A stretch of 35,771 bases of DNA, taken from assembly GCA_021833825.1 (NCBI GenBank), contig JAKBEL010000003.1:1-35771 (forward strand), given 5' to 3'. The notes under the pieces were generated by a model, which was given only the letters and a program-made list of their open reading frames with translations, made no database searches and was not told the origin of the DNA. Positions within the stretch are counted from its first letter, which is position 1; the number at the start of each line of letters is the position of its first letter. This DNA comes from a bacterium (lineage in GTDB: Bacteria; Babelota; Babeliae; Babelales; Vermiphilaceae). The position numbers were made by a program, and so were the translations under genes. Shown here in pieces: positions 15,852-23,919 of the stretch.

Positions 15852-16337
15852 TTAGTTTTTCGCTTCTTGTTCTCTAAGTTGTTCAAGATATTCAAAAAAG
15901 AGAGGAATTTGCATTTTAATTTCGTTATACATGCCGGCAACTCTGTTTCCCGCTATAGCTGCACAAGATTCAAAATTGCCTCTGCAGTTCACGTAGCATC
16001 TATTAAGTGCTTCAAGGTGAGCGAGATCTCTTAATGAGATGGTCAATTTATGTTTGTAGGAAGTGGTTGTGTATCCAAATGTTTTGGAATGAGCAGAGAT
16101 AGTGATTGAATCATCATCATTCTGTTTGTAATTGAAGTAGGTTTTTGAATATTGCCCGTTAGGTTCAGAGTTTGTGCCTTGTTGTGGCTTAAGCGAGAAG
16201 TTGCCAGTATTAAGGCGGTAAGAATTCTTTTTTTTTCTGAATATCTTCTGCTTGACCGATTCCGGTTGTGGTGGTTCTTCGATAGCCAGGAGGGTGATTG
16301 AAATCATTGTTAGGAAGATAAGGACTGTTTTCTTCAT
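15852..16337 (-). CDS. Secreted hypothetical protein
   Basis: The 161-residue product has a signal peptide at about residues 1-18 (M-K-K-T-V then a hydrophobic run ending L-L-A before I-E-E). A basic, proline-rich stretch follows, then a beta-rich part (residues 60-100) and a helical C-terminus. Two of its three cysteines are close together (C-Y-V-N-C-R-G). AAGGAG lies 7 bases before the ATG. No family is recognised. Confidence 0.6.
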   Translation of the reverse strand: MKKTVLIFLTMISITLLAIEEPPQPESVKQKIFRKKKNSYRLNTGNFSLKPQQGTNSEPNGQYSKTYFNYKQNDDDSITISAHSKTFGYTTTSYKHKLTISLRDLAHLEALNRCYVNCRGNFESCAAIAGNRVAGMYNEIKMQIPLFFEYLEQLREQEAKN

Positions 16338-16416
16338 AATGGATCTCCTTTTTTATATGGACGGTTATGAAATTAGAAAAAATGAATGGAAAAAAGCTAC
16401 TAAAAGATGAAGTGAT

Positions 16417-17589
16417 CTATAACTTTTTAACCAACTGATCCAAATGTTGCCAAGAGATAACCGATCCCTTTGAGCGCTTTTGGGTACTATCGCCACCATA
16501 TACAATAGTCGGTTCGGTTTTTTGATCTACTCTTTCTTGAAACCAGGTTAACGTGTCAAAAAAACTGCTACTTATGGTCTGTGAAGCTTTGATTTCAATG
16601 GGTATGGTTTTGCCACCCCATTCGATGATCAGATCGATCTCTTTTTGATTTGTATCTCTGAAGAAGCTCATTGTTGGTCTGAAATTGAGCGCAAAGCAGT
16701 TTTTTATGATATCAACAATAATCATGTTCTCAAACAGAGCTCCATAAATCGTTCGTTCTTGAACGAGCGCCTCTTTGTGTAATCCCATTAAAGCTGCTGC
16801 AAGGCCAACATCATAAAAGAACAGTTTAGGTGATTTGGTGATCCGTTTGCCTAAGTTATCATGGTATGATGGCAATAGAAAAAGAATGAAGCTTGCTTCA
16901 AGCAATGAAAGCCAACTCTTTGCGGTTATAGCCGATATGCCGCACTTTCCTGCGATGTCCGCTATGTTAACCGTATTTCCTATACGCAATGCACACAGTT
17001 GCATGAACTGTTTAAAGAGCAGGATATTATCAATATTGCGAATGGTTCGAATGTCCCTTTCAACATAGGTTGAGATATAGTTCTGATAGTATTCATGTTC
17101 ATTAAGTTTTGATTGATAGATGCGTGGATAGAAACCTTTTATTATCTGTGCATCAGCCTCTTGCAATGAAAGATCTGCGCTATGCAACTCCGCTATTGAA
17201 AGAGGAAGTAATGTATAGAAATAGACTCTTCCTGCCATTGATTCATTGATTTTTTCTAGTAAAAGGAAGTTCTGCGAACCTGATAAGATAAAGTAACCGG
17301 GTTTGGGGTCTTTATCAGCCTCCACTTTTATCTGTGCAAAAAGAGGAGCTGCATATTGCGCTTCATCGATGATGACGCCATGTTCATTCTTATAATGATT
17401 TAGAAACCCTTTAGGGTCACTGTTTGCAAAGTCGAAAAGCTCTGCATCCTGCATATCAAGATAGATGTGATCCTTGAATAATGCTTTGGCCAAGGTGCTT
17501 TTGCCCGATTGGCGTGGACCAATAATGGCAATAATGGGCATCTGGCTAGCGCCTTTGAGGATGATTCCGTCTATTTCTCTTTTAATCAT
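16417..17589 (-). CDS. AAA+ ATPase with DUF4143 domain
   Basis: This is a widespread but poorly characterised ATPase family. The Walker A motif G-P-R-Q-S-G-K-S-T is at 24-32, Walker B G-V-I-I-D-E-A-Q at 71-78, and the sensor S-G-S-Q-N at 103-107. The C-terminal DUF4143 part carries a PD-(D/E)xK-like arrangement: D319 in E-I-D-L-I-I, then E332-x-K334 in I-P-I-E-I-K-A-S. That is the core of many restriction-type nucleases. A short winged-helix-like region lies between. It is cytoplasmic; the substrate is unknown. Three evenly spaced palindromes directly upstream suggest tight autoregulation. Such genes often travel between genomes, and it has no functional link to its neighbours here. Confidence 0.88.
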   Translation of the reverse strand: MIKREIDGIILKGASQMPIIAIIGPRQSGKSTLAKALFKDHIYLDMQDAELFDFANSDPKGFLNHYKNEHGVIIDEAQYAAPLFAQIKVEADKDPKPGYFILSGSQNFLLLEKINESMAGRVYFYTLLPLSIAELHSADLSLQEADAQIIKGFYPRIYQSKLNEHEYYQNYISTYVERDIRTIRNIDNILLFKQFMQLCALRIGNTVNIADIAGKCGISAITAKSWLSLLEASFILFLLPSYHDNLGKRITKSPKLFFYDVGLAAALMGLHKEALVQERTIYGALFENMIIVDIIKNCFALNFRPTMSFFRDTNQKEIDLIIEWGGKTIPIEIKASQTISSSFFDTLTWFQERVDQKTEPTIVYGGDSTQKRSKGSVISWQHLDQLVKKL

Positions 17590-17602
17590 TAAAACACCTT
17601 CG

Positions 17603-17668
17603 CTATATGAATTTCATATAGTATAGTATATGATTTTCATAAACTAAAGTATATGATTTTCATAAACT
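17603..17668 (-). promoter_or_regulatory. Three palindromic operators at 23-bp spacing upstream of the DUF4143 gene
   Basis: Each copy contains TATGA-N3-TCATA. The copies are centred at 17612 (CTATATGA-ATT-TCATATAG, perfect), 17635 and 17658, exactly 23 bases apart. The outer two share an identical 21-base direct repeat (17625-17645 and 17648-17668). The nearest copy ends 13 bases before the ATPase start codon, overlapping where its promoter and leader must be. A dimeric repressor array is the likely function, by inference. Confidence 0.6.
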
Positions 17669-17675
17669 TTCCCTG

Positions 17676-18176
17676 TTAATGAAATAAAGGTCTCAATTTT
17701 TCATATATCTCATGCAGATCATAAGAGATTGCCCTAGTGCCAGAAACTGTTGTAAGAAAGTTGGTGTCTCGATCATAGCGAGGGATAACATGCATATGAA
17801 TGTGTGAAGGGATTCCAGCACCTCCCCAAGTGCCAAGGTTCATGCCGATATTCATTCCCTGTGCATGTAATGCTTCACGCAATAGAGTGCTCGCTTTGCT
17901 GGTCAGTTCAATCAGTTCAGCACGTTCTTCAGGTGATAATTGATCGATATCTGAAGTGTGGAGTAATGGAATAACCATTAAGTGGCCCGGGTTATAAGGA
18001 TATTTATTCAAAATAACGACATTGTGTTTGTATCTTTTCAGGATAAAGTTCTCTTTATCGTTATTCTCTTTGAACTGTTTGCAGAATACGCATTCAGTTT
18101 CGGTTGCATCCGGTTGGCGAATTTTGCTTGAGTCATCGCTATATTTTTCTCGCCATGGGCAATAGAGTTGTTTCAT
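17676..18176 (-). CDS. HIT family nucleotide hydrolase/phosphorylase
   Basis: HIT proteins act on the phosphate linkages of nucleotides such as AP4A or adenylates. The histidine triad is H125-I-H127-M-H129-V in S-H-I-H-M-H-V-I-P. A C-V-F-C pair at 29-32 probably helps bind zinc, as in AP4A-phosphorylase-like members. N-P-G-H-L-M-V-I-P, typical of the family, is at 62-70. The length of 166 fits. The start follows the stop of the upstream membrane glycosyltransferase by only 2 bases with AAGG placed in its 3' end, so the two are cotranscribed and probably coupled. Confidence 0.9.
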   Translation of the reverse strand: MKQLYCPWREKYSDDSSKIRQPDATETECVFCKQFKENNDKENFILKRYKHNVVILNKYPYNPGHLMVIPLLHTSDIDQLSPEERAELIELTSKASTLLREALHAQGMNIGMNLGTWGGAGIPSHIHMHVIPRYDRDTNFLTTVSGTRAISYDLHEIYEKLRPLFH

Positions 18177-18178
18177 GG

Positions 18179-19636
18179 TTAACCTTTTTTATACCACATA
18201 TATATCATATACCACCATGTCAGTGAAAGGATAATCATTAGAGGTTCAATCGGTAAGCGCAAGCGTGCATACCCAAAGCCGCCGGTCATAAAAACGGTTG
18301 CGGCAATCATGGGTAAAATGACCATCCATAATCCGAATATTGCGTTTCTTGATTGATGCACTTCAAAATGGCGCAATGTTGGCATCATCACAAAAAAGCA
18401 TAATCCTCCAATAAGTCCTATCCATAAAAGGCCTGCATAGATCACTTCAAGAATTACAATGAGTCGCATGAATAGCGGCATAGGAGTTCTATAAAGACAA
18501 TCGGCTAGTTTGTTGCTTAAATATTCGATCAATGGATCATAAAAAAAACAACCGTTTACAAATGCTGTCAACTGGCTTGAGTAGAGATCGAAGGTAGTTT
18601 TGAACACTTCACGTATCCAATCTGAAAATGCGAGCCATGGATAATTTAAAAATATGGGCCATGCAATTTGGCCACAAGCAAATTCTCGTGGCGTGTAAAA
18701 GCCTGTTAATTTTGATTCTTCGTTCAATTCTTGATGGCGAGTCTGAGCTGCAAACCCCAGCTGCTTCCAAGATTCAAGGAGATCGATGTTGTTTAGCGTA
18801 CTGACAATGCGGGGAGCGCAGAAGGAGTTCAAGTAGGCGCCAAACATAGGGCAGAAAAACCATTGACCTGTTAGTCGATAGTTTCTGATATACCATGGCG
18901 ATAAAAGTGTGTAAAAAATGATCAAAAAGAGTGCGGTTTTCTTTGCTTTTTGCTTGAGATTGTCTTGTGCAAATAGCAATAGGATAAGTATTGCAACAAG
19001 AGCAATATAGTTGCCCATGGGCCGTATCCATGTATAGATTGCAAGCATGATAGCCGCCATAATAATCTGTTGTGGCCACCACAATGTTTTTCCATTCTGT
19101 TGAAATATCGGCCTAAAGCTTCGATAAAAATAGTAAAGAAAGAGATAAAATGGAATGAGGCCAATTCCTTCAGTTAAGAGATATCCTGAGGTTAATACAA
19201 GGCCTAAGTGAAAAACAGAGATCCATGCTGTAATAAAGGCGATTAAAAACGAACCTGTCAGATAAAGCGCGAGATAAAAGAGGATAATTGGAATGAATGA
19301 TGATAAGAGTATCTGAACCCAGATCGATGCTTTTTGTGCTGTTTGGGCATCACTGAACTGAAATCCATTTTGCTTGAATATTTTATAAAAAGGGAGAAGA
19401 TAGATAGGATATCCTGGTGTTCGCCAGAATTGTGGTTCACCAGTATCTGGTCGTGACATACCAAAGCCATATTTTATAGTTAAGGCTGCAGAATGATAAT
19501 CAAGACTGTCAGGCTGTTTATAGCGCTCGCCTGTGCTTAAATAGCTATAGAATACGAAAGAGCGCAACAAAAATGCGGTAAAAAACAGAATAAACAACTG
19601 TTGTTGGGTAATTGATCTGTTGTGCGTTGCCGCCAT
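18179..19636 (-). CDS. GT-C type membrane glycosyltransferase-like protein (GT39/ArnT-like)
   Basis: About ten membrane helices, with an acidic pair near the N-terminus (Q-P-D-S-L-D-Y-H) in the first periplasmic loop, match the GT-C fold. These enzymes use polyprenyl-phosphate sugars on the outer face of the inner membrane. Another typical feature is the aromatic, arginine-rich Y-A-R-L-R-L-P-I-E-P near the C-terminus. I start at ATG 19636, which has AAAGGAA upstream, rather than the open frame from 19666. It is related in layout to the protein at 30726. Donor and acceptor are unknown; modification of lipid A, a polysaccharide or glycoproteins are all possible. Confidence 0.7.
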   Translation of the reverse strand: MAATHNRSITQQQLFILFFTAFLLRSFVFYSYLSTGERYKQPDSLDYHSAALTIKYGFGMSRPDTGEPQFWRTPGYPIYLLPFYKIFKQNGFQFSDAQTAQKASIWVQILLSSFIPIILFYLALYLTGSFLIAFITAWISVFHLGLVLTSGYLLTEGIGLIPFYLFLYYFYRSFRPIFQQNGKTLWWPQQIIMAAIMLAIYTWIRPMGNYIALVAILILLLFAQDNLKQKAKKTALFLIIFYTLLSPWYIRNYRLTGQWFFCPMFGAYLNSFCAPRIVSTLNNIDLLESWKQLGFAAQTRHQELNEESKLTGFYTPREFACGQIAWPIFLNYPWLAFSDWIREVFKTTFDLYSSQLTAFVNGCFFYDPLIEYLSNKLADCLYRTPMPLFMRLIVILEVIYAGLLWIGLIGGLCFFVMMPTLRHFEVHQSRNAIFGLWMVILPMIAATVFMTGGFGYARLRLPIEPLMIILSLTWWYMIYMWYKKG

Positions 19637-19755
19637 AACTGTTCCTTTTTGAAAATCTTTTTGCACATGTTTCTGCTAGCATACGATGATTTTCTCTAAG
19701 GAGCAACTAGATAGGCTCTCATAATAGGGCACTGTTTTGCAGTTTTTCTTGAGAA

Positions 19756-21063
19756 TTAATCTTTGCATAACAAGCGCTGCTTGTAATTTTCTATAGTTTC
19801 TGCCTTTAAAAAAAGCCTATTTATAGGTATGGCAATTGGTTCTGGTGCTGAAGAGGAAGAGCTTGATTCAGTAAGTGAACATTCTTCAAAGGCTTGCTCA
19901 TGTTTTTCTTGTGAAGAAGGAGAGTTTGGCTGGGTGGGTGAGCAGTCTTCAAAGGCTTGCTTATGCTTTTCTTGTGAAGAAGGAGAGTTTAACTCAGTAG
20001 GCGAGCATTCTTCAAAGGTTTGCTCATGTTTTTCTTGTGAAAGATGTGAGCTTTGCTCACTAGATGAGTATTTGTTAAAGATTTGGCTGTGCCATTCTTG
20101 TGAAAAAAAAGAGTTTAACTCTTTGTGTGAGGATTCGTCAAAGCTTTGATTTTCAATGTCGGTGGTCTCTTCAATGACAGTTCCATCAATTCCGGTAGAG
20201 TTAGTTTTATGACCTGCCGCAGCAGAACTTGCCGATAGAATTGTATCATTAATGAAAGATGATAATTTTCTTCTTGTGTTTCGGGTGCTATGGAGTTCAT
20301 CTGTTTTTCTCGGCCGACTACGCTCTTTATAATCGTCATTTAAAGGGAGCCGATGTATCAGTTTTCTTAAGGGCGAGTATACAAATAATTTTCTAGGGTT
20401 TTCGTCACTTGAGCTTTTTTCAACATCTGAATATATTATCTCTTCTTGATTAGAATCTGAGTGCGCATTCTGCTCTTCATCGATAGGGCTCAATTCAGTT
20501 GAGTCATCTTCAAAGCTTTGGTATTCTTGCTCTGCCTTGCTTTTCCATTCTTCAATTTGCAATATCTTTTTGCTGCGAGTCCAGCTTTTGATGCTCTTGG
20601 CAAGGTCATGATAGCCCTCACTTAGAGCTAAAGTATAAGCGTCATGCTCTCTGTGGTTTTTTTGGATAGGATTGGCTTTGGCTGTTAGAAGGATTTCAGT
20701 CATTCGGTTGTGTTTATAAAAAACAGCGTAATGGAGTGGGCTGCAGCCTTCGATATCCAATGTATTAACACAGGCCTTTTTTCTTAAAAGAAGCTTTGCC
20801 AGTTGTTCATAGCCAGAGCTGGCCGCTAAATGCAGAGGTGTTCTGCGGCGCTCATCATAACTGTTAACATCGGCTCCTTTTTTGAGAAGCATTTCTGATT
20901 GCTCAAGGATTTCAAAAAGAGATTTATCATCTTTGTTTTTAATAGTTTTTAATAAGCATTTGTCTAGAATGCCTTTGCTTAGTTGATTGGTTGATTGATT
21001 ATCAGCGCCATAGAGGCTGGTCATTGATATCGACATAAAAAGAAGATAGTATAAAAATTTCAT
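19756..21063 (-). CDS. Secreted ankyrin-repeat protein with C-terminal 21-residue tandem repeats
   Basis: A signal peptide (residues 1-19, ending L-Y-G-A before D-N-Q) is followed by about three ankyrin repeats at roughly 50-165, with R-T-P-L-H-L-A-A-S-S-G-Y and C-S-P-L-H-Y-A-V-F. From residue 170 the protein becomes charged and low in complexity. It ends with about five copies of a 21-residue unit (consensus S-S-Q-E-K-H-E-Q-A-F-E-E-C-S-P-T) encoded by a 63-bp minisatellite. Ankyrin repeats bind partner proteins, so in a host-associated bacterium a secreted one is a candidate effector, by inference. The ribosome site is weak. Confidence 0.8.
   Translation of the reverse strand: MKFLYYLLFMSISMTSLYGADNQSTNQLSKGILDKCLLKTIKNKDDKSLFEILEQSEMLLKKGADVNSYDERRRTPLHLAASSGYEQLAKLLLRKKACVNTLDIEGCSPLHYAVFYKHNRMTEILLTAKANPIQKNHREHDAYTLALSEGYHDLAKSIKSWTRSKKILQIEEWKSKAEQEYQSFEDDSTELSPIDEEQNAHSDSNQEEIIYSDVEKSSSDENPRKLFVYSPLRKLIHRLPLNDDYKERSRPRKTDELHSTRNTRRKLSSFINDTILSASSAAAGHKTNSTGIDGTVIEETTDIENQSFDESSHKELNSFFSQEWHSQIFNKYSSSEQSSHLSQEKHEQTFEECSPTELNSPSSQEKHKQAFEDCSPTQPNSPSSQEKHEQAFEECSLTESSSSSSAPEPIAIPINRLFLKAETIENYKQRLLCKD
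19855..20150. repeat. 63-bp minisatellite inside the ankyrin gene
   Basis: Matching anchor points occur at 19884, 19947, 20010, 20073 and 20136, each exactly 63 bases apart. The first three units are nearly identical and the last two are degraded. A further weak echo lies near 20508. The period is a multiple of three, so copy-number change keeps the reading frame. Confidence 0.85.
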
Positions 21064-21285
21064 ACAGTTTTCTTTCGAAATATGGTTTTTAATAGTTGGG
21101 ATGATTTTTAACCAGAAAGTACTATGTCTTCTGCATTATAGATGATTTTTATAGTAACCCATTTTTTGACCATTGCCAAATAGCAGCATTATATATCCTG
21201 CAATGTTTTCAGCCTGAAATAATCATTGTAAATAGAGGGGGGCTTTTACTAAAGGCCCAAGGTGTTTTTAGTGAGCGTCATCTTT

Positions 21286-22143
21286 TTAGTTGGGTGTATT
21301 GCTCTCAAGGCGCCGTTTTTTGGTGGCAGGCTCATCGATATTGAATATTTCATGAATTGTATCGTGAGCTTTAAGATAGGCTAAAATGCATCCGTAGGCA
21401 CTGATATTTGGATGTTTTCGTTTATTCTCTTCTGCTATGGACATAGGGGTTCTGTTTCTGTAGTCGATCGACTGATATGTAGCGTTACAATTCAGTAAGA
21501 GTTTTACAATCTCAAAATGTCCCCTTGTGACAGCGATGTGTAAAGGAGTTAGTCCCTGTTTGGTTTGTGATTCAATCTCAGCCTTATGATAGATCAATAA
21601 TTTTGGAACATGTGGGTCGTCGTAATGTTCACAAGCAAGATGTAAAGGAGTTTTACCCAGCCTGTTTTTAATATCAACATGAGCGCCTTGTGCAATAAGA
21701 ATGTGACAAATTTGAAAGCGATTATCTTTTTTTAATTGCGCAGCATAATGGAGTGGCGTATTGTCATTGCCGATAAAAGTTTGATCAGTAAGGTTAATAT
21801 TGGCATTATGCTCAATGAGAGCTCTTATTATCTCTTTGTTGCCACGTACTATAGCTACATGAAGTACGGGCGTTCGGGTGAATGGTTTGTGATGGGTCTG
21901 CAAAAAATGTTCACATTCAACAGGATATGCATCTAATAATGTTGCCAGGTCGCCTAATGTTCCTGTTTCTACAGCTTCATACAGTTGCTCTAGTATTTCA
22001 GTATCATCTGTTACCTCTTTGATGGGACTGTCAAGGAAAGCCTGATAGTCAATATAGTTTTCATCATTATCTTCATCAGAGGCCAATAGATTAATGCTTG
22101 AGATTATTATGAGCGATAAAATGAGCTTTTGCATATTTTTCAT
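21286..22143 (-). CDS. Secreted ankyrin-repeat protein with basic C-terminus
   Basis: The product has 285 residues. A signal peptide at 1-22 (ending N-L-L-A before S-D-E) is followed by about five ankyrin repeats between 80 and 250, including N-T-P-L-H-Y-A-A-Q, K-T-P-L-H-L-A-C-E and L-T-P-L-H-I-A-V-T. The last 20 residues contain P-A-T-K-K-R-R-L-E, which resembles a monopartite eukaryotic nuclear-import signal. Its start lies 4 bases after the stop of the upstream ankyrin gene, making it the last gene of a three-gene ankyrin operon. There is no clear ribosome site, so it may depend on coupling. A second ATG lies three codons in. Confidence 0.85.
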   Translation of the reverse strand: MKNMQKLILSLIIISSINLLASDEDNDENYIDYQAFLDSPIKEVTDDTEILEQLYEAVETGTLGDLATLLDAYPVECEHFLQTHHKPFTRTPVLHVAIVRGNKEIIRALIEHNANINLTDQTFIGNDNTPLHYAAQLKKDNRFQICHILIAQGAHVDIKNRLGKTPLHLACEHYDDPHVPKLLIYHKAEIESQTKQGLTPLHIAVTRGHFEIVKLLLNCNATYQSIDYRNRTPMSIAEENKRKHPNISAYGCILAYLKAHDTIHEIFNIDEPATKKRRLESNTPN

Positions 22144-22147
22144 AGTA

Positions 22148-22627
22148 TTATTTAGTATCCGGTTCTTTTATATCAGGAATATAGTTCCAATTCCTGATCA
22201 ATGTTGCGATATCTTCATGACCTTGAATTTCTGCCATATCTAAAGCAGTAGCATCGACATAGGTTTTGGCGGTCAAGTCAGCACCATGCTGTAACAAAAG
22301 CTCTACGATATCTAAGTTGCCAGTAAATGCAGCTTCATGAAGCGGTGTTTCGCCATGAATAAAGCTTTGAACATTTACATCAGCATCATGAAATATTAAT
22401 GCTTTTGCTAATTGCAGGTGATTTAGACTGCCACATGCATGGTGTAACATTGTTTTTCCATAATAATCTATGGGAGCATTAATGTCGAAATTTTTTTGTT
22501 TGAGATGATTTATGATCTCTTCAGGGTTGTTGCTTTTTGACAAGGCGGAAAGTAATTGTTGTTGATTATCTGCTGCATGTAGCGAAATGATCATGAGAAA
22601 AAGTGAAGAAGCGTATAAATGTTTCAT
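22148..22627 (-). CDS. Small secreted ankyrin-repeat protein with IKEPD tail
   Basis: The product has 159 residues. A signal peptide (about 1-18, ending L-H-A-A before D-N-Q) is followed by three ankyrin repeats, clearest in E-T-P-L-H-E-A-A-F-T-G-N with L-L-L-Q-H-G-A-D-L next. The last repeat is capped by N-W and then P-D-I-K-E-P-D-T-K at the very end. Two other ankyrin genes here share that tail. AGGA lies 7 bases before the ATG. It is 13 bases after the 22641 gene's stop, in the same operon. Probable exported protein-binding module; target unknown. Confidence 0.83.
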   Translation of the reverse strand: MKHLYASSLFLMIISLHAADNQQQLLSALSKSNNPEEIINHLKQKNFDINAPIDYYGKTMLHHACGSLNHLQLAKALIFHDADVNVQSFIHGETPLHEAAFTGNLDIVELLLQHGADLTAKTYVDATALDMAEIQGHEDIATLIRNWNYIPDIKEPDTK

Positions 22628-22640
22628 AATTGTTCCTGGT

Positions 22641-23114
22641 TTAATCGATATTGGGTTCTTTTATATTTGAATGATTACTCCAATCTTCAAGAACCTTTAT
22701 GGCTTGAGAGCAGTTATATTTTTTTGCAATATCTAAAGGAGTGTATCCATAAAAATCCTTTTCTTTTATGAGAGCGCCAGCCTTAAGAAGTTCTTGAGCA
22801 ATACAAGGTTCATTAAAATATGCAGCAGCATGAAGAGGAGTCTTAAAATGTTTACACTTCATATTCACATTTGCGCCAAGTTTTATAAGAATAATTGCGC
22901 AGTTTGCGTTAGGAAATTGCATGGCGTAATCAAGAGGAGTAGATTTAAAGTAGGGCAGTTCAGCATTAATGTTTATGGGAGTAATTACTTGATGCAATCT
23001 TGCATGATCCCCTGCTTCAATAGCGAGCATAATCTGCTCTAAATTATTATCTGCGCAATATAGATGACTTATACTGCTCAATAGTGTAAAGCATAGTAAT
23101 TGAAGCTGTTTCAT
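22641..23114 (-). CDS. Small secreted ankyrin-repeat protein with IKEPN tail (duplicate copy)
   Basis: The 157-residue product has a signal peptide (about 1-20, ending L-Y-C-A before D-N-N) and about three ankyrin repeats, with K-T-P-L-H-A-A-A-Y-F-N and E-L-L-K-A-G-A. It ends N-I-K-E-P-N-I-D. It is a close paralogue of the 23358-23837 product along its whole length. The shared DNA continues upstream into a copy of the DNA ligase tail, so both arose by a tandem duplication of about 720 bp. First gene of the operon 23114 to 21286. Confidence 0.83.
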   Translation of the reverse strand: MKQLQLLCFTLLSSISHLYCADNNLEQIMLAIEAGDHARLHQVITPININAELPYFKSTPLDYAMQFPNANCAIILIKLGANVNMKCKHFKTPLHAAAYFNEPCIAQELLKAGALIKEKDFYGYTPLDIAKKYNCSQAIKVLEDWSNHSNIKEPNID

Positions 23115-23197
23115 AAAGAAATTTCGGCGTTAGCGTGTAAAAAATGTATTGCATACCTTTATGAGAAATGTAGTTTAGCAGATTATATCTTCAGAAT

Positions 23198-23335
23198 CTA
23201 TGTAATCTGATCAAAGGTGCACTCTTTTGGCTTCTTATCATTACGATAGTGCAAGTATGATGCATGGCGTAAGCTTCCGATTGGAGTCATCTCAAGATAA
23301 CGGAATTCGCTGACCAGTTTTGGTTCAACAAAGAA
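23198..23335 (-). pseudogene. Duplicated 3' fragment of the DNA ligase gene
   Basis: This stretch matches the last 45 or so codons of the ligase at 23920-24057 almost base for base, in frame, ending in the same C-T-F-D-Q-I-T and TAG. It has no start and homology stops near 23335. It is a by-product of the tandem duplication that also copied the ankyrin gene beside it, and is not expected to be expressed as a protein. Confidence 0.85.
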
Positions 23336-23357
23336 TAATTGATATTTTTATTATTCA

Positions 23358-23837
23358 TCATTCAACATCAGGCTCTTTTATCTCTGGAATGCCTTGCCAG
23401 TTATCGATAAATTCAGCAATATGTTCATGCCCATTTGCTCTTGCAGAAGCCGCAGGAGTGTATCCACAGGAATCTTTTATTGTTCTTAGAGCACCAGCTT
23501 CAAGAAGCCTTTGAACAATAATTTGGCGATTATAGTATGCAGCGAAGTGAAGTGGGGTGGTATTGTAGACAATTCTAGCATTAATATTAGCAGCAAGCTC
23601 TATAAGATCAAGTGCGATATTCTCATCACCTAAGGGTGAAATTGCATAATATAAAGGTGTGACCCGAAGCCCATCGACGTTCAATTCAAGTTCAATATTA
23701 TCAGGGTTTATTAATTGGCGCACTCTTTCTCGGTCCTTTGCTTCAATAGCAGACATGATTTGGTGGGCAGTATCAGCTGCATGCAGAGTAATAGATATAG
23801 TCAATAGTGTGAAGTATATTAATTGAAATTTTTTCAT
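23358..23837 (-). CDS. Small secreted ankyrin-repeat protein with IKEPD tail (duplicate copy)
   Basis: The 159-residue product has a signal peptide (about 1-20, ending L-H-A-A before D-T-A) and three ankyrin repeats, including T-T-P-L-H-F-A-A-Y-Y-N and R-L-L-E-A-G-A-L. It ends N-W-Q then P-E-I-K-E-P-D-V-E. It is the original or partner copy of the 22641 gene. It lies 82 bases downstream of the intact ligase gene on the same strand. Some repeat positions are degenerate (S-C-G-Y-T-P-A-A-S-A), as in end-capping repeats. Confidence 0.83.
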   Translation of the reverse strand: MKKFQLIYFTLLTISITLHAADTAHQIMSAIEAKDRERVRQLINPDNIELELNVDGLRVTPLYYAISPLGDENIALDLIELAANINARIVYNTTPLHFAAYYNRQIIVQRLLEAGALRTIKDSCGYTPAASARANGHEHIAEFIDNWQGIPEIKEPDVE

Positions 23838-23919
23838 AAAGAACTTTCGGCGTTAGAGTCTAAAAATGTATAGCATTCCTGTATAAGAAATATAGTTTAG
23901 CAGATTATATCTTCAGAAT

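Noticed and set aside
21240-21262. GC-rich stem near the end of the ankyrin operon as a terminator
   Set aside because: The stem is irregular and lacks a clear T run in the minus-strand direction.
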